Assembly (NCBI GenBank): GCA_014871385.1
Contig: CM026422.1
Location: 22,189,014 to 22,253,013, forward strand
Direction of reading: 5' to 3'
Length of the DNA stretch: 64,000 bases
DNA from: Ceratodon purpureus
Taxonomy: Eukaryota > Streptophyta > Bryopsida > Pseudoditrichales > Ditrichaceae
This document shows, in pieces, positions 24,101 through 34,887 of the stretch. Both the position numbers and the translations under genes were made by a program. The notes under the pieces were generated by a model that had not been told where the DNA came from, searched no databases, and saw only the letters and a program-made list of their open reading frames with translations. How positions within the stretch are numbered: position 1 is the first letter of the stretch; every line of letters begins with the position of its first letter.

Positions 24101-24802
24101 ATACTTGGACCGAAGCCGCGCAAGTGGCATGGCAGCGCCGGTCTCCCCGGACGAAGCAGCACCAAGTATACTCTAACTCGGTGACGCAAGTATACTTCCC
24201 CACTTGCGCCCGAACGTCACAGCCCACGCTCCCTCACTCCCAGTCTCGCCCCCCGCGCCCACCCCCACGCTCCCCCGACCCCCGACCTCACGCCCCCCCT
24301 CCACATCCCCCGCCACCTCAGCTCCCCCCTCCGACATGTCACCCACGTCCCCCTCCACCTCAGCCACGTTCCCCTCCACCTCAGCAGCTCGCGCCGACGG
24401 GGCCGTCCACGTCGGAAAACCCCGCGTACGCGCATCCGACATGGCACCCTGGCTCCTGTCCACATCGGAATTTGGATGGGTTTGACGAATGGGAGCGCAG
24501 AGCGCCTCGCGCGCGACACACTTCGAACACACATACAAGTGTGTCGGGAGAGTCCGCGACGCGCAACAGGCTGCGCGAGCACACGCCGTCGCTGTGTCGA
24601 ATTCGGAGTCGTCTTCGCGTTTCTTCAAGTATCGAGCGATGGCGGGTCGATCGAAGCACTCGAGGAGCTCCTCTTTAAGAAGCGCTAGCGTGATCTCGAA
24701 CGTGATCAATCGGTGCTGTAGTGCGTTTGCTTGTGATCAGTCGAGAGTGGACGCTTTGGCATCGATTGATGCGTTTTTTGTAGTTGGAGAGATTTCGTCG
24801 CG
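24101..24802 (+). promoter_or_regulatory. GC-rich promoter and leader of the DGAT3-like gene
   Basis: Composition jumps from AT-rich to strongly GC- and CpG-rich here. About 24220-24390 is a near-pure pyrimidine tract on the plus strand, with repeated CCACCTCAGC / CCCCCTCC phrases. All six frames look open only because of base composition. The position directly upstream of the DGAT3-like start suggests a CpG-rich promoter and 5' untranslated region. Confidence 0.5.
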
Positions 24803-26092
24803 ATGGAGGCCGTTGCGATGGCGGGGACGCGGGGTGTGGTTGGGGTGCGGGGGTTGGAGAGCTTGCATTCGTTTTGCGGGGATGTGGAGGTGAGAGGGGG
24901 GAGTGTGAGGAGGGCGTTTGCGGATCGGAGCCATGAGAGTTTCTACGCGTTGCGGGTGCGGTGTGGGAAGAAGGAGAAGGGGATGAGGGTTCGCGTCGCG
25001 AAGGTTCAGGAGCTTGTGAAGGCGCAGCGGGAGCTTTTCGTGGCGTCGCGGGAGGAGGGATCCGTTCAGATTGCGATGAGTGATCCGGTGGTGGAGCGGA
25101 TGATGAAGAATTTGCTGGAGTTGCAGGTGGAGGTGGAGGCGTTGAATGTGAAGGGGAAGAAGGGGAAGAAGAGCGGCTCGTCGAGCTCTTCGAGCTCGTC
25201 GTCGAGTTCTTCTTCGGAGTCGAGTGAGAGTGATGATGTTGGGAAGGCTATGGTGGGCGTGAAGGCGATGAGGGTTAAGGGGGGGAAGAAGAAGAAGGGC
25301 GGGTCGTCTTCTTCGTCGAGCTCGTCTTCGTCGTCGTCGTCGGAGTCGAGTGATAGTGATATGGGGAAGGCTGTGGACATGAGAGGGTTACGGAAGAACA
25401 GGGGCCTGATGAAGGAGATGATGGTTCCCGCCGCGGTTGCTGCCCAGGCTGTTTCTTCGGTTAATTCAATTGCGACGGCGCCTGCGGATACCTCCGCGCC
25501 TGGAATGCCACCATCGGTTATCTCGGCAGAGCGAATCGCTGCAGGGATTTCAGCAGCGGTGAGTACCAGTGGTGATGACCTGGAGGAGGAGCCTGCGATC
25601 GTTTCGCAGATCAGAGCGATGTGCAGCACGGCGAGTGCTTCGACCTCAGCGAACACGAGAGAGATTTACACCAGGGGACCTATTGAGCTGAAGGAGACTC
25701 CCAGTGGGAGAGTCATTGTGGAGCCTGTCCTGCCGTCTGTTGTTGCCCCTGTTTCTGTGGATGCCAGCACCAGTGGTAAGATTGAAGTCTGCACGGTAGG
25801 CAAATGCAGGAGGGGAGGTTCGCAGCAGATCCTTGCCTCGTTGCAAGAGAGCATACCTGATTCGTCGAATATTTCGGTGACATCGTGCAAGTGTATGGGG
25901 AAGTGCAAGAGTGCCCCGAACGTCCGTGTGAAGAACAGCGAGGGCCAAACGCAATTACACAGCCATGTCTCCGTGGATGATGTGGATACTCTGCTTGAGT
26001 TTCACTTCGGTGTGCAGTCTTCTGGAAACCTAGGCAGTGCAATGCCTGTGTTGGTTGCAAGCATCGATTATGATACGGTTGCTGCTGCCTAG
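24803..26092 (+). CDS. DGAT3: DGAT3-like soluble acyltransferase with thioredoxin-like [2Fe-2S] domain
   Basis: This single-exon gene encodes 429 residues. The C-terminal domain (about 326-405) has the thioredoxin-fold [2Fe-2S] cysteine pattern: Cys330-x4-Cys335 and Cys362-x-Cys364-x3-Cys368 (CKCMGKC). An upstream Ser/Lys-rich region ends in SSESSDSDMGKAVDM, and residues 329-345 read EVCTVGKCRRGG. Both match my recollection of Arabidopsis DGAT3, a soluble Fe-S protein linked to acyl-CoA:diacylglycerol acyltransferase activity. The Lys-Ser block occurs twice (about 117-145 and 158-186), an apparent internal duplication. The N-terminus is Arg/Gly-rich and could be a plastid transit peptide, since several plant members are plastid-predicted. 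The start is the first ATG of the frame, just after the GC-rich leader. The acyltransferase role is inferred from the family. A plain ferredoxin-like protein is the alternative. Confidence 0.85.
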   Translation: MEAVAMAGTRGVVGVRGLESLHSFCGDVEVRGGSVRRAFADRSHESFYALRVRCGKKEKGMRVRVAKVQELVKAQRELFVASREEGSVQIAMSDPVVERMMKNLLELQVEVEALNVKGKKGKKSGSSSSSSSSSSSSSESSESDDVGKAMVGVKAMRVKGGKKKKGGSSSSSSSSSSSSSESSDSDMGKAVDMRGLRKNRGLMKEMMVPAAVAAQAVSSVNSIATAPADTSAPGMPPSVISAERIAAGISAAVSTSGDDLEEEPAIVSQIRAMCSTASASTSANTREIYTRGPIELKETPSGRVIVEPVLPSVVAPVSVDASTSGKIEVCTVGKCRRGGSQQILASLQESIPDSSNISVTSCKCMGKCKSAPNVRVKNSEGQTQLHSHVSVDDVDTLLEFHFGVQSSGNLGSAMPVLVASIDYDTVAAA

Positions 26093-27279
26093 ATTCCGAA
26101 GCTGGCCGATGACTACGGAGTTTTGATTTGATTTGACAGTCTCATCAGTTTGTCAATATAGTTGTGTAAATACTAGCTTGCGTTAGGAGCACGGATCTGG
26201 ATCTTCTTACTTGTCCCGCATCAAAAATAGGCTGCGAGACAAAGCCGGCCCGAGTGTAATCATAGCGGTCATACCGATTTTATATCTTCAACGCAATTGC
26301 TGAAGATTGTAACATTTTTGAGGACAATAATTCGAGAATATCTCCGAGCACATCATGGCTCAGTTTCCAAAGATAACTATCACTCAATTCTGATTGTCAT
26401 GGCTTCTGGTGTGTTATAGAGAAGGTCCTGATTCAAGTTTTTATTCTTAGTGCCCGAATCAGGCTTCTCGTTGTGCTGGACAAGCTCCGATCCAAAGAAC
26501 GAAGTTATAAACTCTTCGAAAAGCGCTCGGCAAAAAGAGATGGGAGAACAGGGTACCGGAGAAAGATGGAGTATTGCCCTTGATGACTAACATGTAATGT
26601 CATAGGTACATGTCTTTTGCGTGCTGTTATTCCTCGTCCATTTCAGAGCAAAACGACGCCTATGTAAAAGCAATGTGCTCATCTAAGAATTTGTTCGATT
26701 TATCCATCTGTTGTTTGAAAACAAAAATATTTTTCTATTTGTGATGTAGAAAAGCGACACAGAGGTCAGTGTCATAATCTACGAGAAGCCATGGGTGACT
26801 CCCAGTTAGTCGGGAAACGACCATGCCGATTGAACGATACACCTTCTGGTACTGCACCACTGACGGTGTTCAGTTTTACAGTTGGGAGAATGTTCCGTAG
26901 TTGGTGAGGTGAGCCTCAATCTCTTCCCATCTATTTTCAGCGACCATTTTTTTCACAAGCAATTTATAGTATTTTGGCGGACTCTGTCCACTTGACAGGA
27001 GCAGGTACCATATCCGAGTCGATCTTTTTACACTTCGGATTGAGTCCTGAAAAACCTGTTAACGTTTCTAAGACCGGTGGTGATGAATACATTAATCTGT
27101 CCGGCCCATAATTACGTGGGTTGACAAATCCTTGTGGTAGGGCGTGTCATGTGTGGCCACGATGAAATTTTGTTTTAATTAAGGGAAGTGTAACTAATAC
27201 TAAGGCAAATCATCTCCCAGTCTCTGGAACCTTTTGAAAACCAGGATGTCAATCTGATCGCTTGTAATATTATTGAATT
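26093..27279. other. DGAT3 3' flank and spacer
   Basis: This stretch holds the probable 3' untranslated region, then non-repetitive sequence of balanced composition. No coding region or RNA gene was recognised. Confidence 0.4.
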
Positions 27280-29673
27280 CCACAATCTTTTCATGTCCTT
27301 CCTGCACTGGCATGTGGAGTGGTGTAAACTAGTCAAATTCATCGGTATTTCCCCGGTCATGCCTTAGGCGAGCAGTTACAAGCACCTGGCCAGCCTTCAG
27401 AGTGGCTCATGCAAATGCAGACATAAGCATACAATGAGCACGTATATTGCCCTAGGCTGGCACTTGCGTCAAGCCAGATATTGAGCATTGAGAGATCTTT
27501 TCAACACTTCGCCTGGTGTAGGAGCTGATTACAGTAGATGGCAAAAACTTTGAATATTTGGCATTCATCATTTCATTAAAAATTGCCCTCGCGGGCATGG
27601 ACTATCCACTTTGTACATGAGCACGCTGAAGGTATGAAAGCTGGTTTTTAAAAAAAATCTGCAAATCACTACTAATTGGTATTATGAGACACTATGAACA
27701 CTACCTCTATAGCTCAACTGATTTTAGCTTGAATGATCTCATCTAGTGTACATGTATTGTGTTATTCCAGCAGATTCACTGATGTGAGCTGGGTTGTCTA
27801 ACACAAGTATAATACTCAAAAGACATTTTAAGTGACAGCAATATGTCATCGCTAGATGAATGCTGGCATGTTTAACCAAGGCCTGCTAGATCACCATTTA
27901 TAAGCTCGTAATTCAATTGATATCACGCGCCACTCTTGAGAAGGTTTCATCATCTACCAGCCCTGTGGCCACCGGCTGGGAGCCGAGGAGTGGGAAGAAA
28001 CGGCAACTGCACCTTGGGTGCTGTTGTGAGGCTGGCACCAGCCCTGCAGCGGCCACCTCGTCTCCTTGTCCACCGTGAAGGCCCTGCCGCTCTCCTCCGC
28101 CACGAACTGCTCGTCCAGCTCCAGGTGCGACTCGTCGCCGCTCGACCAGCCCTGCACGGGCCACCTGTTGGTGCGGTCTACCGTGAAGAGGTGGAGCTTG
28201 CCCAACTTCTCCTTCAGGCCAAATGACCTGGAGGGTGAGTCCGACCCGGCCACGGCTATGGTGGTGGCCGCCCCTGCTCCCGTCATCTTCATCTTGCAAT
28301 GATCCGGAGTGTGAGCTAGTGAGTGACAAATTAAATTGTAACAGTTCGTACGCACTAGGTAGCTGGAGGTTGTGCTAAGTACGTCTCAAATGGTAACACA
28401 AGCAAGTTATAATGAAAACTAGAATCTGAAGCCGCCGAGTTCAAGCTCGAGACCGGATGTGTGTAGCTCGTGGTGGTGATAAGTTTCTTCATGGAAGCTC
28501 AACCATGATTCCACATTCGGCAAGTCAATAGTAACAACACCTACTGTACCGACTCGGTAAGGCTATAGTTGGAAAAATGATTTAAGCACCTGCTGCAACT
28601 GTGCAGATTGGCCTAGTCCGTTACGGAGGTAACCCCGGGAAAGGGACGAAGGAAAGAATGTGACCCACAGTGTTGAGGTCTGTACTCTCGAAGGCTGCAC
28701 CTCCTCATGCATGGAGTGTTATCTGGATCATCATTGATGATGGTGCAGAATCAAAGCAGATGTGGAGAAGAGTCTCATGCCAAACTAAATGTTGATAGAA
28801 AAGCACCTCCCGTCGCCTGGGCGACCTCCTCTGATTCCGCCTCACCTGGTTCCATGATCCAACTTTCAGGTCGCACATGTTTTTTGTTTCCCTGATTTCG
28901 TGTTGACCCAGCTTAACACGCTGCACTTCCTGCTTAATGTTGGAGACAATTGATTCGAAGCATACCGTAGTTTACAGTCAGCTTTAAGTCCATAAATAGT
29001 TAAAAAATCGAAAAAACATTGTTTTGGGAAATAAACTTCAATGTTACAACTCAAAAAATTACAAAGTTTGGGTGAAGAAATGAAATTTTTAGATTTAAAA
29101 AGAAAAAATAGATGAAAATTTATAAAGTTAATAGTGATATAGGTTTTGGTTGGTTGATTGCAAACGTAATAAATGTTATTTTCATGGTAAAAATGAAGAT
29201 TGGGTGAAACAATCTTGAAAATTCAAAAAGCATCACTTCCTGAATTTTTATGTGACCGGCTGAAACTTTTTTGCTCTCTGCTCACTGTTCAATGCTGCCA
29301 CAGTAGCTCTGTTACATAAACAAGCATATTTTGCAAGAGCTCTTGGCACTGGAACCATGTATAATTTGGTTGCAGTTCATCACTTTACGTGCTCGGAGGC
29401 TGTGAAACAAATCCACTCTCCATTGCTCCAAGACAACACAACCCATCCATTTGCGTCACCTTCAACAGGCCATGCACTTGGCCGTGAACCCGGCGATGTG
29501 GAACTGCTCCCTGATAGTAAGCTCAAAACTGACAACTTCAACGCGTGATAATTTCTCGGAGAGGAGACGAGTTGACACTACAGTGGTCACGCACATGTCT
29601 ATCATAAGTTTTAATAATGATTTTAAAATCACTGTGATAGAACGAGTCCGCCTTTAGTTCCTCACGATATGAC
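27280..29673 (+). repeat. Segmental duplication, copy A
   Basis: This 2.4-kb block matches 31158-33713 directly, at roughly 90% or better by eye, and includes a complete small gene on its minus strand. Copy A lacks about 159 bp present in B (equivalent to 32323-32481; A junction near 28468) and about 20 bp near 28488. Offset between copies is 3854 bp at the gene. Confidence 0.9.
27954..28292 (-). CDS. Triple RWP-(x)-QGW small protein, copy A
   Basis: The frame encodes 112 residues from the ATG at 28292 (MKMTG...). I do not recognise the family. Two similar repeats of the form FTVD(R/K)xxRWPxQGW carry RWPVQGW and RWPLQGW at about residues 43-49 and 79-85. The protein ends exactly on a shortened third motif, RWPQGW. 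Between repeats 1 and 2 lies an acidic linker. There is no signal peptide and no membrane segment. It differs from copy B at five residues, all in the N-terminal or C-terminal variable parts, while residues 13-93 are identical. The sequence aligned with the TATA box of copy B is deleted here, so the gene may be silent or use another promoter. Confidence 0.7.
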   Translation of the reverse strand: MKMTGAGAATTIAVAGSDSPSRSFGLKEKLGKLHLFTVDRTNRWPVQGWSSGDESHLELDEQFVAEESGRAFTVDKETRWPLQGWCQPHNSTQGAVAVSSHSSAPSRWPQGW

Positions 29674-29683
29674 GACAACGTCT

Positions 29684-29830
29684 AACAGATCAGGAAATTC
29701 TTTCAGAGGTTATTGTGGGTATGGTTGGACTCAGTCTCATACTTCCGAGGAGGTGGGGACTTGCGTTTTCGACTCTTGGCATATTCTCTCCCACAACTTC
29801 GGCCACATGCGCAATTGCATGCCCGAAGGT
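29684..29830 (+). repeat. Segment inverted relative to 33746-33891
   Basis: About 147 bp directly after duplication copy A is present in inverted orientation just after copy B. Landmarks are 'aacagatcaggaaa' at one end and 'gcaattgcatgcc(c/g)gaaggt' at the other. It marks a rearranged duplication boundary. Confidence 0.85.
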
Positions 29831-30254
29831 CTACACAGCATGGGAAGTTGTCATATCTTTCTAACAATACCAAATTTTACTTTCATCGGACTCGTATTTC
29901 AGAAATAATTCATGTTGAAAGATCAAAATTCAATTCAATGCCGTTGGGTAGGTTTGTGGCTAATGGGAGTGGAGTACCAAATCTGCCCTTCTTGGAGGGA
30001 AAGAGGTTTGAATAAAGGGTTGGGCAGCATTTGGAGGGACTAAAAATGGTCTTGGGTGTCATGGGATACCAAACGGTTGACACTTCCCCACACCCACAAA
30101 GACCTTAGACATTCAAGTTTGAGGAACCCAAAAAAAATTCAGTTAAAGATTTTGGTGAAAAATTGGAATCCTTTCTTAGCTTGGACAAAATACACTCACT
30201 GAGTCCTATGCAAATAGACCTTGAAACGAATCCTATGCTTACAGATAATTTTCA

Positions 30255-31070
30255 ATGTCCAAGCAAATGTGCGGTATGCACATAGACACTGTCAAATCAG
30301 TGTACAGCGAACACCTCGTAGCACATCAAGGGGCTCCTCCCACGCATCACCTCATCGGAGTTCACAGCAAACACATCGCTGACAACACCGAGCACCTCAA
30401 CTACTGTATCACCTTGCACCTCGCAGGCAACATCACGTTCCACCTTCGACATCAGTTTCGGGGAGCTGCAGCTTCGGAGTCGCAGAAGACTTGAGCAGCG
30501 ACTTCGAATGCAACAGGAGGCTGCAGTTTTGACTTCATCATCATCACCGTCATCGACCGTCGTCGACCTGATTACCTTCAACAATAACCACCATCACCGT
30601 CATCGACCTGATTACCGTCATCACCATCATCGACCTCATCACCATCGTCGACCTGATCAACATCAACGACTTCAGCAAGGGGGAGGTCGGCAGCGACCAG
30701 CGGCATCGACGGTGATAAAGAAGACAACATCAGCGGCGGTCAACATCGCCGACTTGATCAGTGGGACGGCACCATCAGCCACCAGCCGTCACCACCATCA
30801 GCGGCAGCCTCGGCCCTCGACTTCGACCACCATCATCCAGCTTCGAGGGCACACAGTCAACGTCGACTGCGACGCCGTCAACTCATAGGTCGACACCGTC
30901 ATCTCCGACTTCGGCAGCGTCCTCTTCGACTTCGACATCGACCAGCTTCGGCGATCTGCATCGGATCAAATCAGGGAGGGCGACATCAACAACAACAGGG
31001 ACCTGCACCGACGGCAACATCAGCAACTTCGCGGACCTGCAGCTAGGAGCGCATTATCAAGGTTGAGGAC
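30255..31070. other. GC-rich low-complexity island between the duplicates
   Basis: About 0.8 kb is rich in C and A on the plus strand and repeats short phrases such as 'atcgacctgat', 'caccatca' and 'cttcgac'. Several overlapping frames stay open (for example a His/Arg-rich one at 30508-30888), but none has a family match. It is read as degenerate low-complexity or decayed coding DNA. Confidence 0.5.
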
Positions 31071-31807
31071 CTGGAGCGACAAAGCTAAGCTGCGGCGACA
31101 CCATCACATTCAGGGAAAGTGCTTTCAGGTGAGATGCAGCCTTAAACAAGGCGCTATCCACAATCTTTTCATGTTCTTGATGCACTGGTATGTGGAGTGG
31201 TTTATACTATGTCAAAGTCGATTCATTGCTCGCTATTTCCTTGACATGCCTAGGGCAAGCAACAAGCACCTGGCCAGCCTCCAGAGTGGATCATGCAAAT
31301 GCAGACAGAAAACATACAATGAGCACGTTCGTTGCCCTAGGCTGGCACTTGCGTCAAGCTCAGATATTGAGCATTCAGAGGTCTTTGCAACACTTCGTCT
31401 AGAGTAGGAGCTGATTACAGTCATGAGTGGCAAAAACTTTGAATATTTGGCATTCATCATTTCATAAAAAAATGCCCTCACGAGCAATATGGACTATCCA
31501 CTTTGTACATGAGCACGCTGAAGGTATGAAAGCTGGTCTCTTGCAAAAATCTGCATATCACTACTATTTGGTATTATGAGATTCTAATAATGTTAATATC
31601 ATCTAGTAATTGTATTGCATTATTCCAGCAGATTCATTGATGTGAGCTGGGTCGTCTGACACAAGTATAATATACTCAAAAGACATTTTAAGTCACAGCA
31701 ATATATCATCGCCAGATAAAAACTGGCCTGTTCCGCCTGCTCGATCACCATTTATAAGCTCGCAACTCGATTGATGTTATAAGCCACTCTTGAAAAGATT
31801 TCATCAT

Positions 31808-32146
31808 CTACCAGCCCTGTGGCCACCGGCTGGGAGCCGAGGGGTGGGAAGAAACGGAAGCTGCACCTTGGGTGCTGTTGTGAGGCTGGCACCAGCCCTG
31901 CAGCGGCCACCTCGTCTCCTTGTCCACCGTGAAGGCCCTGCCGCTCTCCTCCGCCACGAACTGCTCGTCCAGCTCCAGATGCGACTCGTCGCCGCTTGAC
32001 CAGCCCTGCACGGGCCATCTGTTGGTGCGGTCTACCGTGAAGAGGTGGAGCTTGCCCAACTTCTCCTTCAGGCCAAATGACCTGGAGGGCGAGTCCGACC
32101 CGGCAACGGCCATGGTGGTCGCCGCCTCTGCTCCCGTCATCTTCAT
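31808..32146 (-). CDS. Triple RWP-(x)-QGW small protein, copy B
   Basis: The 112-residue product starts at the ATG at 32146 and has the same plan as copy A: MKM start, basic segment SRSFGLKEKLGK, RWPVQGW, acidic linker SSGDESHLELDE, RWPLQGW, Ser-rich linker, terminal RWPQGW. The repeated Trp/Pro/Gln/Gly motif and absence of a targeting signal suggest a cytosolic or nuclear protein. The function is unknown and none is proposed. Upstream lie TATAAAA at 32441-32447 and a G-box CACGTG at 32480-32485, so the gene looks transcribable and perhaps light- or ABA-responsive. Nucleotide changes against copy A in the core are all synonymous, which suggests selection on the protein. Confidence 0.8.
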   Translation of the reverse strand: MKMTGAEAATTMAVAGSDSPSRSFGLKEKLGKLHLFTVDRTNRWPVQGWSSGDESHLELDEQFVAEESGRAFTVDKETRWPLQGWCQPHNSTQGAASVSSHPSAPSRWPQGW

Positions 32147-32440
32147 CTTGCAATGATCCGGAGTGTGAGCTAGTGAGTGACAAATTAAATTGTAACAGTT
32201 CGTACGCACTAGGTAGCTGGAGTTTGAGCTAAGTACGTCTCAAATGGTAACACAAGCAAGTTGTAATGAAAACTAGAATCTGAATCCGCCGAGTTCAAGC
32301 TCGAGACCGGACGTGTGTAGCTAGCTGTAAGTGATGACAATCAACTACTGCAAGTGTCCGACTTGTGCACGAGAGAGAGAGGATGAGATGTGATTCAAGA
32401 TGATGGGAATGCTTGAAGAGAAATATAGCATTCTCTGCAG

Positions 32441-32447
32441 TTTTATA
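32441..32447 (-). promoter_or_regulatory. TATA box of RWP-QGW gene B
   Basis: The minus strand reads GGCTATAAAAC, about 295 bp before the ATG at 32146. Gene C has TATAAAAG about the same distance (299 bp) from its ATG, which supports both. Copy A lacks this segment. Confidence 0.7.
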
Positions 32448-32479
32448 GCCTGACTTGTGAGGGAGATGGAGATAATTGG

Positions 32480-32485
32480 CACGTG
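32480..32485 (-). promoter_or_regulatory. G-box (CACGTG) upstream of gene B
   Basis: A palindromic CACGTG lies 32 bp upstream of the TATA box in the context CCACCACGTGCC. Gene C has the matching context CCACCATGTGCA at a similar place, with one base changed. bZIP or bHLH factors bind such boxes, often in light- or ABA-regulated plant genes. Confidence 0.5.
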
Positions 32486-33745
32486 GTGGTGATAAGTTTC
32501 TGAGTCACATTTTAAGCAAGCTCATGGAAGCTTAACTATGATTCCGCATTTGCCGAGTCAATAGTAACAACACCTACTGTTTCACTGTACCGACTCGGTT
32601 GGGCTATAGTTGGAAAAATGATTTAAGCACCGGCTGCAACTGTGCAGATTGGCCTAAGCCGTTACGGAAGTAACCCCGGGATAGGGACGAAGGAAAGAAT
32701 GTGACCCACAGTGTTGAGGTTTGTACTCTCGAAGGCTGCACCTCCTCATGCATGGAGTGTTATCTGGATCATCATTGATGATGGTGCAGAATCAAAGCAG
32801 GTGTGGAGAAGAGTCTCATGCCAAACTAAATGTTGATAGAAAAGCACCTCCTGTCGCCTGGGGCGACCTCCTCTGATTCCGCCTCACCTGGTTCCATGAT
32901 CCAACTTTCATGTCGCACATGTTTATTGTTTCCCTGATTTCGTGTTGAACCGGCTTAACACGTTTCACTTCTAGATAGTGTTGTTGTTATAATGTTGAGT
33001 CGAAGCATAGCGTAGTTTACAGACAGCTTTGAGTCCATAAATATTTTTAAAAAAAATTAAAAAATTTTGCTTTGGGAAATTAACTTCAATGTTACAACTC
33101 AAAAAATTATAAAATTTGGTTGAAGAATTAAAGTTATGAGATTGTTTTTAAAATAGTTCAGATGAAAATTCATAAAAATTAATACTGATGTTAGTTTTGG
33201 TTGAGTGCAAACGTAATAAATGACATTTTCATGGTAAAAATGAAGATCTGGTTAATCAATCTTACAAATTCAAAAAGCATCACTTCCTGAATTTTTATGT
33301 GACCGGCTAAAACTTTTTTGCTCTCTGCTCATTACTCACGGATCAATGCTGCCACAGTAGCTTTGTTACATAAACAAGCATATTTTGCAAGAGCTCTAGG
33401 CACTGGAACTATGTATAATTTGGTTGCAGTTCATCACTTACGTGGTCGGAGGCTGTGAAAATATCCACTTCCCAACACAACACAACACGTCCATTTGCGT
33501 TATCTTCAACAGGCCATGCACTTGGTGAACACGGTGATACGGAACCGCTCCCTGATAGTAAGCTCATAACTGACAACTTCAACGCTTGATTTCTCGGAGA
33601 GGAGACGAGTTGACACTACAGTGGTCACGCACATGTCTATCATGAGTTTGAATAATGATTTTAAAATCACTGTAATAAAGAACGAGTCCGCCTTTGGGTC
33701 CTCATGAGATGACTTTGGCCTAGTAGTAGGTAAATGAGATCACAC

Positions 33746-33891
33746 ACCTTCCGGCATGCAATTGCGCATGTGGCCGATGTTGTGGGATGAATATGCCAAG
33801 AGTCGACAACGCAAGTCTCCACCTCCTTGGAAGTATGAGACTGAGTCCAACCAAATCCACAATATCGGCTGAAAGAGTTTCCTGATCTGTT
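33746..33891 (-). repeat. Inverted copy of 29684-29830
   Basis: This is the reverse complement of the segment after duplication copy A, placed at the distal end of copy B. Confidence 0.85.
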
Positions 33892-34887
33892 AGTACATAA
33901 GCTGCGGGAGTTGGAGCAAGTTGTCAACTGGATCATTGTAAAGGGATGATGGAGCTACTGCAAGACGAGGATCTCACTCACAGTTGGCAAATTCTTTGGA
34001 GGTGATGCTCACTGTTTGAGGCGCGTCTGTTTGTTTCGTCCAGCTAAGAGTTTGGGGAATGCAGCCTGGTGGTTGAGTAAAAAGTAATTCTCTGTTCCGA
34101 TTGAGCATGAATGAAGCAGAAACTTTTGACACACTTTGACAATGACAATGGATCGATCTGCAATACTTAACGTCTCAGGCAATGATCGCATAGAAAATAT
34201 GAGCCTCTTTCAAGGCACAATGTTCCGTTTTCATGAGACAACCACACCTCATATTACATGGTCATAAATTGCAGGTGCCCATGTTCTTGATGATCAAGGG
34301 AATTGGGATTATTAATGCTTAACTGTCTTCAAATTCTGGATACTTGCCTTTGAAGAGCCGTTTCTTCTTCATCGGGACTCCAATAATAGTGAAAGTTGTT
34401 GGATTCAATTCTGGTTTTGTGATTAAAAACTCCAATGTAATTCAAAATGTTGTCAACATCTAGAAAGAGTTTTTGTATGGGGGGTCTAGTCTTTGCCTCT
34501 TTTTGCTTTGTGGGATTTGGGAATTTTTTTGACATTGGATAATTTGGATAGTCAATTTTGGATAAATTTATTATTATTACAAGTATAAATATGTATTTAA
34601 GATGATCGTAAATAACTTTAAGTTGAATCATTTATATTGTAAGAAACTTAGAAATATAAATTCAACTCCAAAGTGCTTACATCCAAATTTTAGATTTGTT
34701 TTCATTTTTTTCAATTAAAAATTATAATCTTCCAAATTATGAAGCTTCAAGAGCCCAAACTTGATTTACATCATCTTCAACAAGATTTCCATATCTCACT
34801 TCCATTTATACACATGGAACTTTTAAAAGCAACAGGAATCATAAATCAGTCTTGGCTTCAGTCAGATTGCTCAGTTTAGGTTCAGTA

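Larger units (their letters stand above)
31158..33713 (+). repeat. Segmental duplication, copy B
   Basis: This is the direct copy of 27280-29673. It retains the 159-bp stretch (32323-32481) that contains the TATA box and likely transcription start of the minus-strand gene. It is probably the more intact copy. Confidence 0.9.

Noticed and set aside
23763-24227. Hydrophobic minus-strand frame of 154 codons
   Set aside because: It does not start with ATG, and the first in-frame ATG leaves 107 codons without relatives or promoter context.
24043-24709. Pro-rich plus-strand and Glu/Val-rich minus-strand frames
   Set aside because: They are products of the pyrimidine-rich promoter tract. Several frames are open at once and there is no family resemblance.
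30508-30888. His/Arg-rich frame of 126 codons
   Set aside because: It arises from low-complexity CACCAT/CGA repeats; neighbouring frames are equally open.
27280-33713. Paired 2.4-kb direct repeats as LTRs of a retrotransposon
   Set aside because: They contain a complete host-type gene with promoter, lack TG...CA ends and target duplications, and enclose no gag-pol.
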